A DNA stretch of 64,000 bases, from positions 356,357 through 420,356 of the forward strand of contig NZ_JAFLNM010000002.1 in NCBI RefSeq assembly GCF_017313275.1, given 5' to 3'. Numbering within the stretch: the stretch's first letter is position 1; the number at the start of each line of letters is the position of its first letter. The DNA comes from Flagellimonas profundi. Its GTDB lineage: Bacteria; Bacteroidota; Bacteroidia; Flavobacteriales; Flavobacteriaceae. Position numbers and translations under genes: made by a program. Positions 52,696 to 61,181 of the stretch are shown here, one piece after another. Under the pieces are notes generated by a model. That model was given only the letters and a program-made list of their open reading frames with translations. It was not told where the DNA came from and did not search any database.

Positions 52696-53256
52696 ATGAG
52701 ACTTATATTTTCCTTAATTGCAATAATTTTTTTGTGTTGCAAAGCACCAAAGAGCAATAAAACAATCGCCAATGAGGAATATGAAATTGTTAACAAGGTG
52801 CTAAATACAGTTCGTTCAAAACAATTCATACTCTATGATGAAATTTATAATTATAATGTAGATTTTGCTATTGTAGGAGTTTATAAAGGTTGGTACAATA
52901 AGCATCTGACCGGAAAGATAACACCAATGGCAAGTGAAGATATTGAGTGGATTTTAAACCAAGATGATATCGAATACATTTCCAATAAAATAAAATCAGA
53001 TACCATAAAAACTAGATGGGATAGGAAACAAATAAAAAACCCAAATTTGATTTATGCCTCTGACCGTCCCGATTTGGTGGAATCAACAGATTTGCCCAGA
53101 CCTCCAAGGGTGGAATTATCAAAACCTTATTTAAATGAGAATAGAACCAAAGCAATAATTATAAGAATAATTGGAGGGAACGGATATTTAATGTTGGCTA
53201 AGAAAGTTGGTGATGATTGGGAGCTCTGCGGTGAAATTGAATATATGTTTTCATAA
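52696..53256 (+). CDS. Small lipoprotein 3, putative immunity protein
   Basis: A 186-aa lipoprotein with signal peptide ending FLCC and KAPKSNKTIANEEYEIVNKVLNTV. The EEY-x-(I/V)-x-N-x-V-L-N-T-V stretch closely resembles lipoprotein 1 (EEYKVLNTVIEG region), and the C-terminus KPYLNENRTKAIIIRIIGG...DDWELCGEIEYMF follows the same pattern. It begins 11 bases after the orphan tip, in the position of that tip's cognate immunity gene. Last gene before the terminator at 53304. No recognised domain. Confidence 0.5.
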   Translation: MRLIFSLIAIIFLCCKAPKSNKTIANEEYEIVNKVLNTVRSKQFILYDEIYNYNVDFAIVGVYKGWYNKHLTGKITPMASEDIEWILNQDDIEYISNKIKSDTIKTRWDRKQIKNPNLIYASDRPDLVESTDLPRPPRVELSKPYLNENRTKAIIIRIIGGNGYLMLAKKVGDDWELCGEIEYMFS

Positions 53257-53303
53257 AACAAGTATTTTATTCCCTTTTATTGCAAAATCAGTGAAGTACA
53301 AAG

Positions 53304-53337
53304 AAAAGGCCACCGATACGGTGGCCTTTTTGTTTTT
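53304..53337 (+). terminator. Rho-independent terminator at the end of the toxin island
   Basis: Stem AAAAGGCCACCG / CGGTGGCCTTTT (53304-53315, 53319-53330), loop ATA, then a T-rich tail to 53337. The stem is nearly identical to the terminator behind atpG at 49158-49184. Confidence 0.88.
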
Positions 53338-53420
53338 CTTAGGACAATAAGGTTTAGGTACTAATGGCTTTTGCGTAACTTGTAGCCACCTAATCAAGGT
53401 TTTTAAAGAAGCAACACCTA

Positions 53421-54890
53421 TTGAACCCGCTAAAGAGGCTTTTTAAACAAACGTTTATCTACGGTTTGGCCACGGTAATGCCGAGGGTCATTTCTTTCTT
53501 CTTATTGCCGTTGTATACCTCGGTATTCGTGAATGCTTCGGGGTATGGACAGTATACCAATATATACGCTTGGATTGCGATTTTTAATGTGTTTTTGGCT
53601 TATGGTATGGAAACAGCTTTTTTTAGATTCTACCATAAAAGCGGGGACAAGGCCAAGGTAATTTCCACATCACTGATATCCTTATTGGGTTCCTCTTTAT
53701 TATTTTTGATTCTTGCACTTTCCCTTAGGGAGTGGTTGTCTGGAGTAACCAACATTAACCCGGATTACCTTAAGTTCACTACCTATATTTTGGTCTTGGA
53801 TGCCGTAGTAATCATTCCGTTTGCACTGCTCAGGGCCAATGAGAAGCCGATGCGGTATGCCGTGCTAAAGACGATTAATGTGGCTATAAACTTGGCGTTC
53901 AATGTATTTTTTCTTCTTGTACTGCCCAAGATGGCCCAAGATGGCGATACGGGTTTTCTTGTGTCTCTGTACAAGCCCAATTGGGAAATACATTATGTTT
54001 TGATATCTAATGTTATTGCTAGTGGAGTAACATTGCTGATTTTACTTCCAACCTACATTAAGGCCTCCTACAAATTCGATTTAGATACCTGGAAACAGAT
54101 GCTGAAATACGCAGGACCGATTCTTATTGCCGGAGTCGCTTTTACCATCAATGAGGTATTGGATAAGATTCTGCTCACCGAGTTACTTCCGTCCGATATC
54201 GCTGAGAGCGAAGTAGGGAAATATGGCGCATGCTATAAACTGGCCTTGTTCATGACATTGTTCGGAACCGCGTTCCGTATGGGAGTGGAACCTTTTTTCT
54301 TTAGTCATGCCAAAAGTGAAAAGCCCCAGAAAACATACGCACAGATTACCAATTACTTTGTAATTCTTGGTAGCATTATCTTATTGGGCGTTATTGTATT
54401 TATAGATGTTTTGGGCAAGTTACTATTGCACAATCCTGTGTATTGGGAAGCTCTTGATGTGGTTCCCATTATACTTTTGGCAAGTTTTTGTTTGGGTATT
54501 TACCACAACCTGTCCGTCTGGTACAAGGTAACGGACCGAACCAAGTTTGGAGCCTATATTTCGTCGGTAGGAGCCATTATCACACTGGTCATAAACATAA
54601 GCCTGATCCCAAAGATTGGATATATGGCATCGGCATTGGCCACCTTGGTGGCCTACGGCAGTATGATGTTGTTGTCCTATCACTATGGGAAAAAGTATTA
54701 TCCGGTCCCCTACAATATGAGAAAGATCGTGTTCTATCTATCCGTATCGCTCCTGTTTTCAGCACTGTCCTTCTACGCTTTTAATAGAAATTTAATAGCA
54801 GGCAGCATACTACTTTTAGTATTTTTGGGGTTAGTGTACAAAATGGAAGGAGATAAACTAAAAAGCATATTTATAAAGCGTGAAGATTAA
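53421..54890 (+). CDS. Lipopolysaccharide/oligosaccharide flippase (MVF/Wzx family)
   Basis: A 489-aa integral membrane protein with about 14 transmembrane helices: start [35 protein letters not shown], typical of PST/Wzx flippases, and [21 protein letters not shown] in the middle. It moves a lipid-linked glycan across the inner membrane. It is separate from the flippase of the large polysaccharide cluster at 18423. The frame starts with TTG at 53421; no ATG is close enough to the first helix. The dut gene overlaps its 3' end by 11 bases. Confidence 0.87.
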   Translation: MNPLKRLFKQTFIYGLATVMPRVISFFLLPLYTSVFVNASGYGQYTNIYAWIAIFNVFLAYGMETAFFRFYHKSGDKAKVISTSLISLLGSSLLFLILALSLREWLSGVTNINPDYLKFTTYILVLDAVVIIPFALLRANEKPMRYAVLKTINVAINLAFNVFFLLVLPKMAQDGDTGFLVSLYKPNWEIHYVLISNVIASGVTLLILLPTYIKASYKFDLDTWKQMLKYAGPILIAGVAFTINEVLDKILLTELLPSDIAESEVGKYGACYKLALFMTLFGTAFRMGVEPFFFSHAKSEKPQKTYAQITNYFVILGSIILLGVIVFIDVLGKLLLHNPVYWEALDVVPIILLASFCLGIYHNLSVWYKVTDRTKFGAYISSVGAIITLVINISLIPKIGYMASALATLVAYGSMMLLSYHYGKKYYPVPYNMRKIVFYLSVSLLFSALSFYAFNRNLIAGSILLLVFLGLVYKMEGDKLKSIFIKRED

Positions 54891-55314
54891 GATCATCAAC
54901 AAATCAGGCCATAAACTACCGCATTACGAAACCCTTGCCTCGGCCGGGATGGATTTAAGGGCGGATTTGGAAGCACCCATTACATTAAAGCCTTTGGAAA
55001 GAGCAATTGTCCCCACCGGCCTATTTATGGAACTTCCCGCAGGTTATGAGGCACAGGTAAGACCGCGAAGTGGATTAGCGGCCAAAAAGGGGATTACGGT
55101 GCTCAATGCACCTGGCACCATCGATGCTGATTACCGTGGAAATGTCGGGATAATTCTCGTTAATCTTTCCAATGAGGATTTTACCATAGAAAATGGTGAG
55201 CGCATCGCCCAAATGGTGATAGCGAAGCACGAGCGTGCCGAATGGGAAGAAGTGGAAACCCTATCGGATACGGATAGAGGAGAAGGCGGATTTGGAAGTA
55301 CGGGGACAAAATAA
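54880..55314 (+). CDS. dut: dUTP diphosphatase
   Basis: Hydrolyses dUTP to dUMP and pyrophosphate, keeping uracil out of DNA and supplying dTMP synthesis. A 144-aa trimeric dUTPase with the five usual motifs: [44 protein letters not shown] and [10 protein letters not shown]. Start is a GTG at 54880 inside the flippase gene. Followed by a repeat hairpin and a GIY-YIG gene. Confidence 0.96.
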   Translation: MKIKIINKSGHKLPHYETLASAGMDLRADLEAPITLKPLERAIVPTGLFMELPAGYEAQVRPRSGLAAKKGITVLNAPGTIDADYRGNVGIILVNLSNEDFTIENGERIAQMVIAKHERAEWEEVETLSDTDRGEGGFGSTGTK

Positions 55315-55317
55315 CAT

Positions 55318-55339
55318 ATTCCTGCAAAGGCAGGAATCT
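55318..55339. repeat. Small hairpin repeat upstream of the GIY-YIG gene
   Basis: Perfect inverted repeat ATTCCTGC-AAAG-GCAGGAAT (55318-55337) starting 3 bases after the dut stop. It shares the CCTGC-N4-GCAGG core with the hairpin at 55754-55773 on the other side of the GIY-YIG gene and resembles one end of the element between atpA and atpG. Confidence 0.7.
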
Positions 55340-55390
55340 ATTAGAGAATTAAACCCTTAGGAAGAAGCGTACATTAATGGTATTGAAATT

Positions 55391-55702
55391 ATGAAGCTTT
55401 GGAATGTGTACATAATGAGTAACAAACCAAACGGGGTACTTTATATTGGAGTTACTGACAATCTTGACGAAAGGGTGAAAGAACATAAATTAAAAGTATT
55501 TCCACAATCGTTTAGCGCTAAATATAATTGTGACAAATTGGTCTATTTTGAGAATTTTGAAAATGGAGCGAAGGCTGTTAAACGAGAAAAACAAATGAAA
55601 AAATGGAAAAGAGAGTGGAAAGTCAAATTAATAGAAGATTTTAACCCCAATTGGATTGATATAAGTCTTAATTGGAAATTGAACTATAATAATTTAAGAT
55701 AA
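55391..55702 (+). CDS. GIY-YIG nuclease family protein 1
   Basis: A 103-aa single-domain protein. The GIY-YIG motif appears as VYIMSNKPNGVLYIGVTDNL, followed by the conserved Arg/His of ERVKEHK, KYNCDKLVYFENFE and the Glu of AVKREKQMKKW, so catalytic residues seem retained. Belongs to the small UPF0213/YhbQ-like group. Flanked on both sides by small hairpins with a CCTGC-N4-GCAGG core. Function unknown; a link to the repeats is inferred. About 100 aa is normal length. Confidence 0.88.
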   Translation: MKLWNVYIMSNKPNGVLYIGVTDNLDERVKEHKLKVFPQSFSAKYNCDKLVYFENFENGAKAVKREKQMKKWKREWKVKLIEDFNPNWIDISLNWKLNYNNLR

Positions 55703-55753
55703 ACCTTGTTGAGTAAAGGAGGTAAAAAAACAAAGTTTAACGCAAAAAAAGAG

Positions 55754-55773
55754 ACACCTGCCTGTGCAGGTGT
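55754..55773. repeat. Small hairpin repeat downstream of GIY-YIG gene 1
   Basis: Perfect inverted repeat ACACCTGC-CTGT-GCAGGTGT. It ends 7 bases before the ATG of the nucleotidyltransferase gene, so it also forms part of that gene's leader. Confidence 0.65.
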
Positions 55774-55780
55774 GTGATGT

Positions 55781-56797
55781 ATGAAAATAATAGTACCAAT
55801 GGCGGGCAGAGGATCCCGTTTAAGACCCCACACATTAACAGTTCCAAAACCATTGATACCTGTTGCGGGGAAGCCAATCGTACACAGATTGGTAAGCGAT
55901 ATCGCCAAAGTGTTGGGAGAACCTATTGACGAAGTTGCTTTTATTCTCGGAGACCCGGCTTTTTTTGGGGATGATGTAGTGGGAAGTTTAATGGAACTGG
56001 CCGATGAACTGGGAGCCAAAGGATCTATTTACAGACAGGACAAACCACTTGGTACAGGGCACGCGATTATGAGTGCGAAAGAGTCCTTGAGTGGGCCAGC
56101 AGTTATCGCTTACGCCGACACCCTGATACGTGCCGACTTTGATTTGGACAAATCGGCAGACAGCGTTATTTGGGTGAAGCAAGTGGAGCGCCCAGAAGCC
56201 TACGGAGTAGTTCAGTTGAATGGTGACAGTGAAATCGTTGAGTTGGTCGAAAAGCCACAGGAGTATGTTTCAGATTTGGCCGTAATCGGTATTTATTATT
56301 TTAAGGACGTAGGAGTGCTCAAAAATGAGCTGCAGCACGTACTGGATAACGATATCAAGCATGGTGGTGAATACCAAATCAATGATGGTATTAAACGCAT
56401 GATGCAAAAGGGCATGAAATTTGTTCCAGGTAAAGTGGATGAATGGATGGACTGTGGCAATAAGAATGTGACCGTGGAGACCAATCAGCGTATGTTGAGC
56501 TTTTTGGATAAAGAAGGGGAACAAATGATCGCCGAATCGGTTAAACAAGAAAACGCCAACATTGTTGAACCCTGCTTTATAGGTGAAAATGTAGTGCTCA
56601 AGAACACCACGGTAGGACCTTATGTTTCCGTTGGGGCCAATACTGTTTTAGAGAACTCAACGGTAAAAAACAGTCTTATCCAGAGTAACAGTAAAATAAG
56701 CAATGCCAATTTGGACAATGCAATGATCGGCAACCACGTGGTTTATAATGGTAATTTTGAGACCATTAGTATTGGAGATTATTCCGTTTTGGAATAA
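55781..56797 (+). CDS. Sugar-phosphate nucleotidyltransferase with left-handed beta-helix domain
   Basis: A 338-aa protein. N-terminal nucleotidyltransferase domain: MKIIVPMAGRGSRLRPHTLTVPKPLIPVAGKPI, KPLGTGHAIMSAKE, AYADTLIRADFD, EKPQEYVSDLAVIGIYYF. The C-terminal ~75 residues form hexapeptide-like repeats (CFIGENVVLKNTTVGPYVSVGANTVLENSTV). It resembles glucose-1-phosphate thymidylyltransferase/mannose-1-phosphate guanylyltransferase long forms; the exact nucleotide and sugar are not readable. Comes just after the repeat hairpin and 44 bases before a TPR gene. Confidence 0.87.
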   Translation: MKIIVPMAGRGSRLRPHTLTVPKPLIPVAGKPIVHRLVSDIAKVLGEPIDEVAFILGDPAFFGDDVVGSLMELADELGAKGSIYRQDKPLGTGHAIMSAKESLSGPAVIAYADTLIRADFDLDKSADSVIWVKQVERPEAYGVVQLNGDSEIVELVEKPQEYVSDLAVIGIYYFKDVGVLKNELQHVLDNDIKHGGEYQINDGIKRMMQKGMKFVPGKVDEWMDCGNKNVTVETNQRMLSFLDKEGEQMIAESVKQENANIVEPCFIGENVVLKNTTVGPYVSVGANTVLENSTVKNSLIQSNSKISNANLDNAMIGNHVVYNGNFETISIGDYSVLE

Positions 56798-56841
56798 CTT
56801 TAAAGTAGATTTTTAGTTTGATGGGGACTTAGGACGTTAAT

Positions 56842-57759
56842 ATGAAAAAGAAACTTCTTGTTTGGATGGTTTTAGGAGCATCAATGGTGATGCATTACGA
56901 TACCTATGCCCAAGAAGAACTGGAAAGTGCCGATGTCTACCTCGAAGAATATACCGATGAGTTTCAAGAAAACTTCTTTGAAGCACTAAAGCAAAAAGGT
57001 ATCCAGAACTACGACAGGGCCGTCGATCTCTTCTTGAAATGCAAGCAATTGGAACCCAACAATAGTGTGGTGGACTACGAACTGGCCAAAGCCTATATGT
57101 TGGACAAGAAATATGTACAGGCACAGGACTATGCAATTGAAGCTCTGTTGTCGGAGCCTGAGGACTATTGGTATTTGGACAATCTATTGACCATTTTGGA
57201 CAAGCAAGGAAGTCCAATAGAAAGTATTAAACCACGAATACCTTACGACAACAAGAAACTGCAGCAGAATATGGCCGTTTCTCTTTTTAAAATGAAAAAG
57301 TACGGGGAGGCCTCAAAAGTGCTGGATGATTTGGAGAACTCACAATTGAAATCGGAGTTGAGCAGAAAAATAAAGGACTCCCTTCAAAAAGATAAGGAAC
57401 CGGAAACAACTCCAATTGTTCAAAAGGAAGAAAGTTCGGATGACCCTGTGGCCCGATTAAAAGACCAAATGGAGCAATTAATCGTCGCGTCCGATTTTAA
57501 AAAGTTGTTGAACGATTCCCAAGAAGCCTTGGATTCCTATCCCTTACAACCGTATTTTTATTATGCTTTTGGTACGGCGTTGAACAATACAGGAAACCCA
57601 AATAAAGGGATTGAGGTTTTGGAAAGCGGCCTTGACTATCTGTTGGATGACGAAGGGTTGAAGAATAAAATCTACAAGCAACTTTCCGAGGGGTATACCA
57701 AAATTGGAAATACCCAAAAAGCAAACGAATATTTGAATAAGATCAATTCAGGATTATAA
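56842..57759 (+). CDS. Tetratricopeptide repeat protein (exported)
   Basis: A 305-aa protein with an N-terminal signal peptide (cleavage near DTYAQ|EE) and TPR-like helices at about residues 40-175 (FFEALKQKGIQNYDRAVDLFLKCKQLEPNNSVVDYELAKAYM) and 225-300, split by a charged linker rich in Lys/Glu. Periplasmic adaptor of unknown partner. It shares one base with the following DUF4292 gene (TAATG) and lies in a row with that gene and an EnvC-like gene, an arrangement that points to an envelope function. Confidence 0.82.
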   Translation: MKKKLLVWMVLGASMVMHYDTYAQEELESADVYLEEYTDEFQENFFEALKQKGIQNYDRAVDLFLKCKQLEPNNSVVDYELAKAYMLDKKYVQAQDYAIEALLSEPEDYWYLDNLLTILDKQGSPIESIKPRIPYDNKKLQQNMAVSLFKMKKYGEASKVLDDLENSQLKSELSRKIKDSLQKDKEPETTPIVQKEESSDDPVARLKDQMEQLIVASDFKKLLNDSQEALDSYPLQPYFYYAFGTALNNTGNPNKGIEVLESGLDYLLDDEGLKNKIYKQLSEGYTKIGNTQKANEYLNKINSGL

Positions 57760-58538
57760 TGAACCTACATATAAACATATCCAAAATTGCAGCGACTCTG
57801 GTGTTACTTTTCACCCTTGGGGCTTGTAAAAGCACCAAGTCCATTACGGGAGGAGAGGTCAATTCAAGATTGTCTGCAAAGAACATCATAAACGCGCATT
57901 ATTCCAATCAGCCCCAATTTAAAACCTTGAGAGGGCGGGTTAAGATTGATTATGCCAACGGCGACGATTCACAAGGGGTAAACGTAAGTCTACGCATGGA
58001 AAAGGATAAGGTGATTTGGATGAGCGCGCCATTGGGCGTGGTCAAAGCCCATATTACACCGAACAAGGTATCTTTCTACAACAAACTTCAAAATGAATAT
58101 TTTGATGGCGACTTTAGTTATTTGAGCGACTTGCTTGGAACCGAACTGGACTTTGAAAAAGTACAGAATCTTCTCTTGGGGAATGCCGTATTGGATTTAA
58201 GAAAAGAAAAATTCAATTCGGAAGTGTATAATGGCAATTATCAATTAAAGCCAAGAAAAGCCAGAGAGCTCTTCAAGATTTTGTTTCAATTGGAACCCAA
58301 AAACTTTAAGATAGCAGCTCAGGAAATCTCCCAACCTGAAAACGCTAGACAACTAATGGCAAAATATACCTATCAGAATATTTCTGGAAATATACTTCCT
58401 GATGAGGTAAAGATCACTGCCGAGGAGGCAGGGGATTTAACCACGATAGATCTAAGTTTTCGTAACGTGGAACTCAACAAACCCATGAATTTCCCCTATA
58501 AAGTGCCTAAGGGATATGATAAAATTACATTAAAGTAA
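57759..58538 (+). CDS. DUF4292 domain lipoprotein
   Basis: A 259-aa lipoprotein: signal peptide ending LGAC (Cys23), then KSTKSITGGEVNSRLSAKNIINAHYSNQPQFKTLRGRVKIDYANG, the DUF4292 start. The rest is a beta-rich domain with VNVSLRMEKDKVIWMSAPLGVVKAHITPNKV, which recalls the LolA/LolB beta-sheet fold of lipoprotein carriers (my comparison, not proven). Coupled to the TPR gene upstream and followed by the EnvC-like gene after 1 base. Confidence 0.85.
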   Translation: MNLHINISKIAATLVLLFTLGACKSTKSITGGEVNSRLSAKNIINAHYSNQPQFKTLRGRVKIDYANGDDSQGVNVSLRMEKDKVIWMSAPLGVVKAHITPNKVSFYNKLQNEYFDGDFSYLSDLLGTELDFEKVQNLLLGNAVLDLRKEKFNSEVYNGNYQLKPRKARELFKILFQLEPKNFKIAAQEISQPENARQLMAKYTYQNISGNILPDEVKITAEEAGDLTTIDLSFRNVELNKPMNFPYKVPKGYDKITLK

Positions 58539-58539
58539 T

Positions 58540-59766
58540 ATGAAAGGTAAAACTTCATATTGTATTTATTATCTGATATTTACACTATTCACCTTAGTAG
58601 GAGCCTATGCCCAAACAAGTGAGCAAAAGGTGCTCGAGGCCAAAAGGGAGCGGCTCCAGGAAGAAATCAAGGAAATCAACAGATTGCTGTTCGCCGAACG
58701 TAAGGAAAAGGGAACCGTTTTGGACCAAATGGAGGCTTTGGACAATAAAATAAATGTTCGCCAAGAATTGATTCGTGTCACCAATCAACAGTCCAATTTG
58801 CTCAACAGACAAATCAATGTCAACATCAGAAACATAAGTAAGCTTCGGGAAGATTTAAAAATCCTGAAGGAGGATTACGCGGAACTGATTCAAAAAACCT
58901 ATCAGAACAAATCCCAAAGTAACCGGCTGATGTTTTTACTTTCTGCCGAAAACTTCTATCAGGCTTATAAAAGGTTGCAGTATATGCAGCAATATGCAAA
59001 GCATCGTAAAAAGCAGGGAGAAGGGATTGTCCAAAAAACAGAAGAGCTCAAGACCCTGAACCAGGATTTGGTCCGACAGCGTAAGGAAAAGGAGCAACTG
59101 ATCGCTGAAAATCAAAAGGCCAAAGCAGAACTTTCCAAAGAAATCGAATCACAAAGAAGCCTTTTAACGAGCATAAAACAAAATGAAGCCAAATACACAG
59201 CTGCCATCGCCGAAAAGCAGAAAGAGGCCCGTAAGATTGATCGTGAGATAGAAAGAATGATCAAAAGTGCCATTGCAAGTTCCAATCGGAGTTCGGGTAA
59301 TTCTTCCAGCAGTGCAACCTTTGCCCTTACACCCGAAGCCAAATTGCTTGCAGACAATTTCTCATCGAACAAAGGAAGATTGATTTGGCCAGTGGAAAAG
59401 GGAATAAAAAGTCAGGGATACGGAGTTTACGCCGATAAATTGTACCCTGGCATAAAGCACCGAAACAATGGGGTAACCATTACCACCGACGCGGGCAGCA
59501 AGGCAAGAGCTATCTTTGAAGGTGAAGTAATCGCCATACTTTCTGTTCCCGGCGGAAACAAAGGAGTGCAAATAAAACACGGAAACTACATAAGTACATA
59601 CTATAACCTTTCCGATCTTTACGTAAAAAAAGGGGATAAAGTGGCGGCCAAAGAAATATTGGGAGAAATAAATACCAATCGGTTGGATGGCACTACCAAA
59701 TTGAAGTTCTATCTTTATAAGGACTCCAATCGCCTGAACCCTGAAGATTGGATCTATCAACTTTAA
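58540..59766 (+). CDS. Murein hydrolase activator EnvC-like protein (degenerate M23 domain)
   Basis: A 408-aa exported protein: signal peptide ending VGAYAQ, a long coiled coil (about residues 22-250), a Ser-rich linker and a C-terminal LytM fold (about 285-405). In the LytM domain the zinc ligands are largely replaced: the HxxxD site reads KHRNNGVTI and the HxH site reads KLKFYLY. Loss of the ligands is a feature of EnvC/NlpD-type activators, which turn on amidases at the septum rather than cut the wall. It is in the unit TPR-DUF4292-EnvC. Confidence 0.88.
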   Translation: MKGKTSYCIYYLIFTLFTLVGAYAQTSEQKVLEAKRERLQEEIKEINRLLFAERKEKGTVLDQMEALDNKINVRQELIRVTNQQSNLLNRQINVNIRNISKLREDLKILKEDYAELIQKTYQNKSQSNRLMFLLSAENFYQAYKRLQYMQQYAKHRKKQGEGIVQKTEELKTLNQDLVRQRKEKEQLIAENQKAKAELSKEIESQRSLLTSIKQNEAKYTAAIAEKQKEARKIDREIERMIKSAIASSNRSSGNSSSSATFALTPEAKLLADNFSSNKGRLIWPVEKGIKSQGYGVYADKLYPGIKHRNNGVTITTDAGSKARAIFEGEVIAILSVPGGNKGVQIKHGNYISTYYNLSDLYVKKGDKVAAKEILGEINTNRLDGTTKLKFYLYKDSNRLNPEDWIYQL

Positions 59767-59771
59767 TTACC

Positions 59772-60608
59772 ATGAAGAAAATTACCGATTTACAAGGCTC
59801 CTTTGAATTGTACAATGGGGTCCAGATGCCCTATTTTGGATTGGGAGTTTACCTTTCCAAGGATGGAAGTGAAGTAATCGACGCCGTAAAAGAAGCATTG
59901 AACCATGGCTATAGACATATTGATACTGCTTCCGTTTATGATAACGAAGAGGGTGTTGGCCAAGGAATTCGCGAAAGCAATGTGGATAGGAAAGATATGT
60001 TCTTAGTGAGCAAGGTTTGGAACACGGACCAAGGCTACGATAGCACCCTAAAAGCATTTGATGCCAGTTTGGAGCGCTTGGGTACCGATTACCTTGATTT
60101 ATATTTGGTGCATTGGCCCAAAGGCGAAATTTCGAAGGAAACTTGGAAAGCCCTTGAAAAATTGTACAAGGAAAAAAGAGTCCGAGCCATTGGGGTGAGC
60201 AATTTTTTACAGCATCACTTGGAAGATTTGCTGACCTCTGCAGACATTGTGCCCATGGTAAACCAAATGGAGTTCCACCCGTATTTGGTACAACAGGATC
60301 TAATTGATTTCTGCAACTCCAAGGGCATTCAATATGAGGCATGGTCCCCATTGATGCAGGGGAATATTTTTGACCTTGATATCATGAAGGATCTAGCCTC
60401 CAAATACAACAAGACCATTGCTCAGATCGTGTTGCGATGGGACCTTCAAAAAGGCGTGGTCACTATTCCAAAATCATCCAAAAAAGAACGCATTATCGCC
60501 AATTCCGATCTATTCGATTTTGAACTATCGGAAGATGATGTGCAATTGTTGGACGGATTGGACAGAGGTAAACGTTTTGGCCCCGACCCAGATAATTTTG
60601 ATTTCTAA
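59772..60608 (+). CDS. Aldo/keto reductase
   Basis: A 278-aa NADPH-dependent reductase of the AKR superfamily: IDTASVYDNEEGVG with catalytic Asp and Tyr, VSKVWNTD with Lys, YLVHWPKG with His (the DYKH tetrad), AIGVSNFLQHHLEDL, and the C-terminal VTIPKSSKKERI cofactor motif. Resembles the AKR5 group (2,5-diketo-gluconate reductase-like). Start ATG 59772 follows the EnvC gene by 5 bases; a TTG at 59748 is inside that gene. It ends two bases from the convergent thioesterase gene. Confidence 0.93.
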   Translation: MKKITDLQGSFELYNGVQMPYFGLGVYLSKDGSEVIDAVKEALNHGYRHIDTASVYDNEEGVGQGIRESNVDRKDMFLVSKVWNTDQGYDSTLKAFDASLERLGTDYLDLYLVHWPKGEISKETWKALEKLYKEKRVRAIGVSNFLQHHLEDLLTSADIVPMVNQMEFHPYLVQQDLIDFCNSKGIQYEAWSPLMQGNIFDLDIMKDLASKYNKTIAQIVLRWDLQKGVVTIPKSSKKERIIANSDLFDFELSEDDVQLLDGLDRGKRFGPDPDNFDF

Positions 60609-60610
60609 AC

Positions 60611-61123
60611 TTAAGAGGTAAAGAGCGCCTTGAGTTCCGTGGCATCTGCTGGTTTCATTTTACCCGCAAGCACCAAACTCAACTGCTTTCTCCGGAGAGC
60701 AGCTGCATAACGTTCTTTCTCCAGGTCGGTTTCAGGCTCCAATGGCGGTACTTCGGTGGGTTTTCCGGTATCATCAACCGCAACAAAAGTATAAATGGCC
60801 TCATTGGCCTTGGTACGTTCACCTGTAAAACGATCCTCGATCCAAACATCCAGAAATATCTCCATAGAAGTTTTAAAAGCCCTGGAAACAGATGCTTCAA
60901 CCGTTACCACACTACCCAGCGGAACAGCTCGGTTAAAAGCTACGTGGTTCACCGAAGCTGTAACTGTAATCCTTCGGCTGTGCCTGCGGGCCGAGATACT
61001 GGCAGCTCGGTCCATTCGGGCCAAGAGTTCCCCGCCAAAAAGATTGTTGAGAGGATTGGTTTCACTTGGCAGTACCAAATCGGTCATTACCGTGCGGGAT
61101 TCATTAGGAGTTTTAGTGCGCAT
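60611..61123 (-). CDS. Acyl-CoA thioesterase (hotdog fold, YciA-like)
   Basis: A 170-aa hotdog-fold thioesterase: NPLNNLFGGELLARMDRAASISARRH (the catalytic Asp is in MD), VTASVNHVAFNRAVPLGSVVTVEASV, ERTKANEAIYTFVAVD, and a charged C-terminal helix. Hydrolyses acyl-CoA esters; chain-length specificity unknown. Single gene, convergent with the aldo/keto reductase gene. Confidence 0.92.
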   Translation of the reverse strand: MRTKTPNESRTVMTDLVLPSETNPLNNLFGGELLARMDRAASISARRHSRRITVTASVNHVAFNRAVPLGSVVTVEASVSRAFKTSMEIFLDVWIEDRFTGERTKANEAIYTFVAVDDTGKPTEVPPLEPETDLEKERYAAALRRKQLSLVLAGKMKPADATELKALFTS

Positions 61124-61181
61124 ACCTTAAAATTTTGCGCAAAGATATTGAAGTGTGGAATGGTATTAAAGGAAAGCGGGA

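Noticed and set aside
59782..60351. 189-codon open frame on the minus strand
   Set aside because: Antisense to the aldo/keto reductase gene, which has a complete catalytic tetrad; the antisense peptide looks random.
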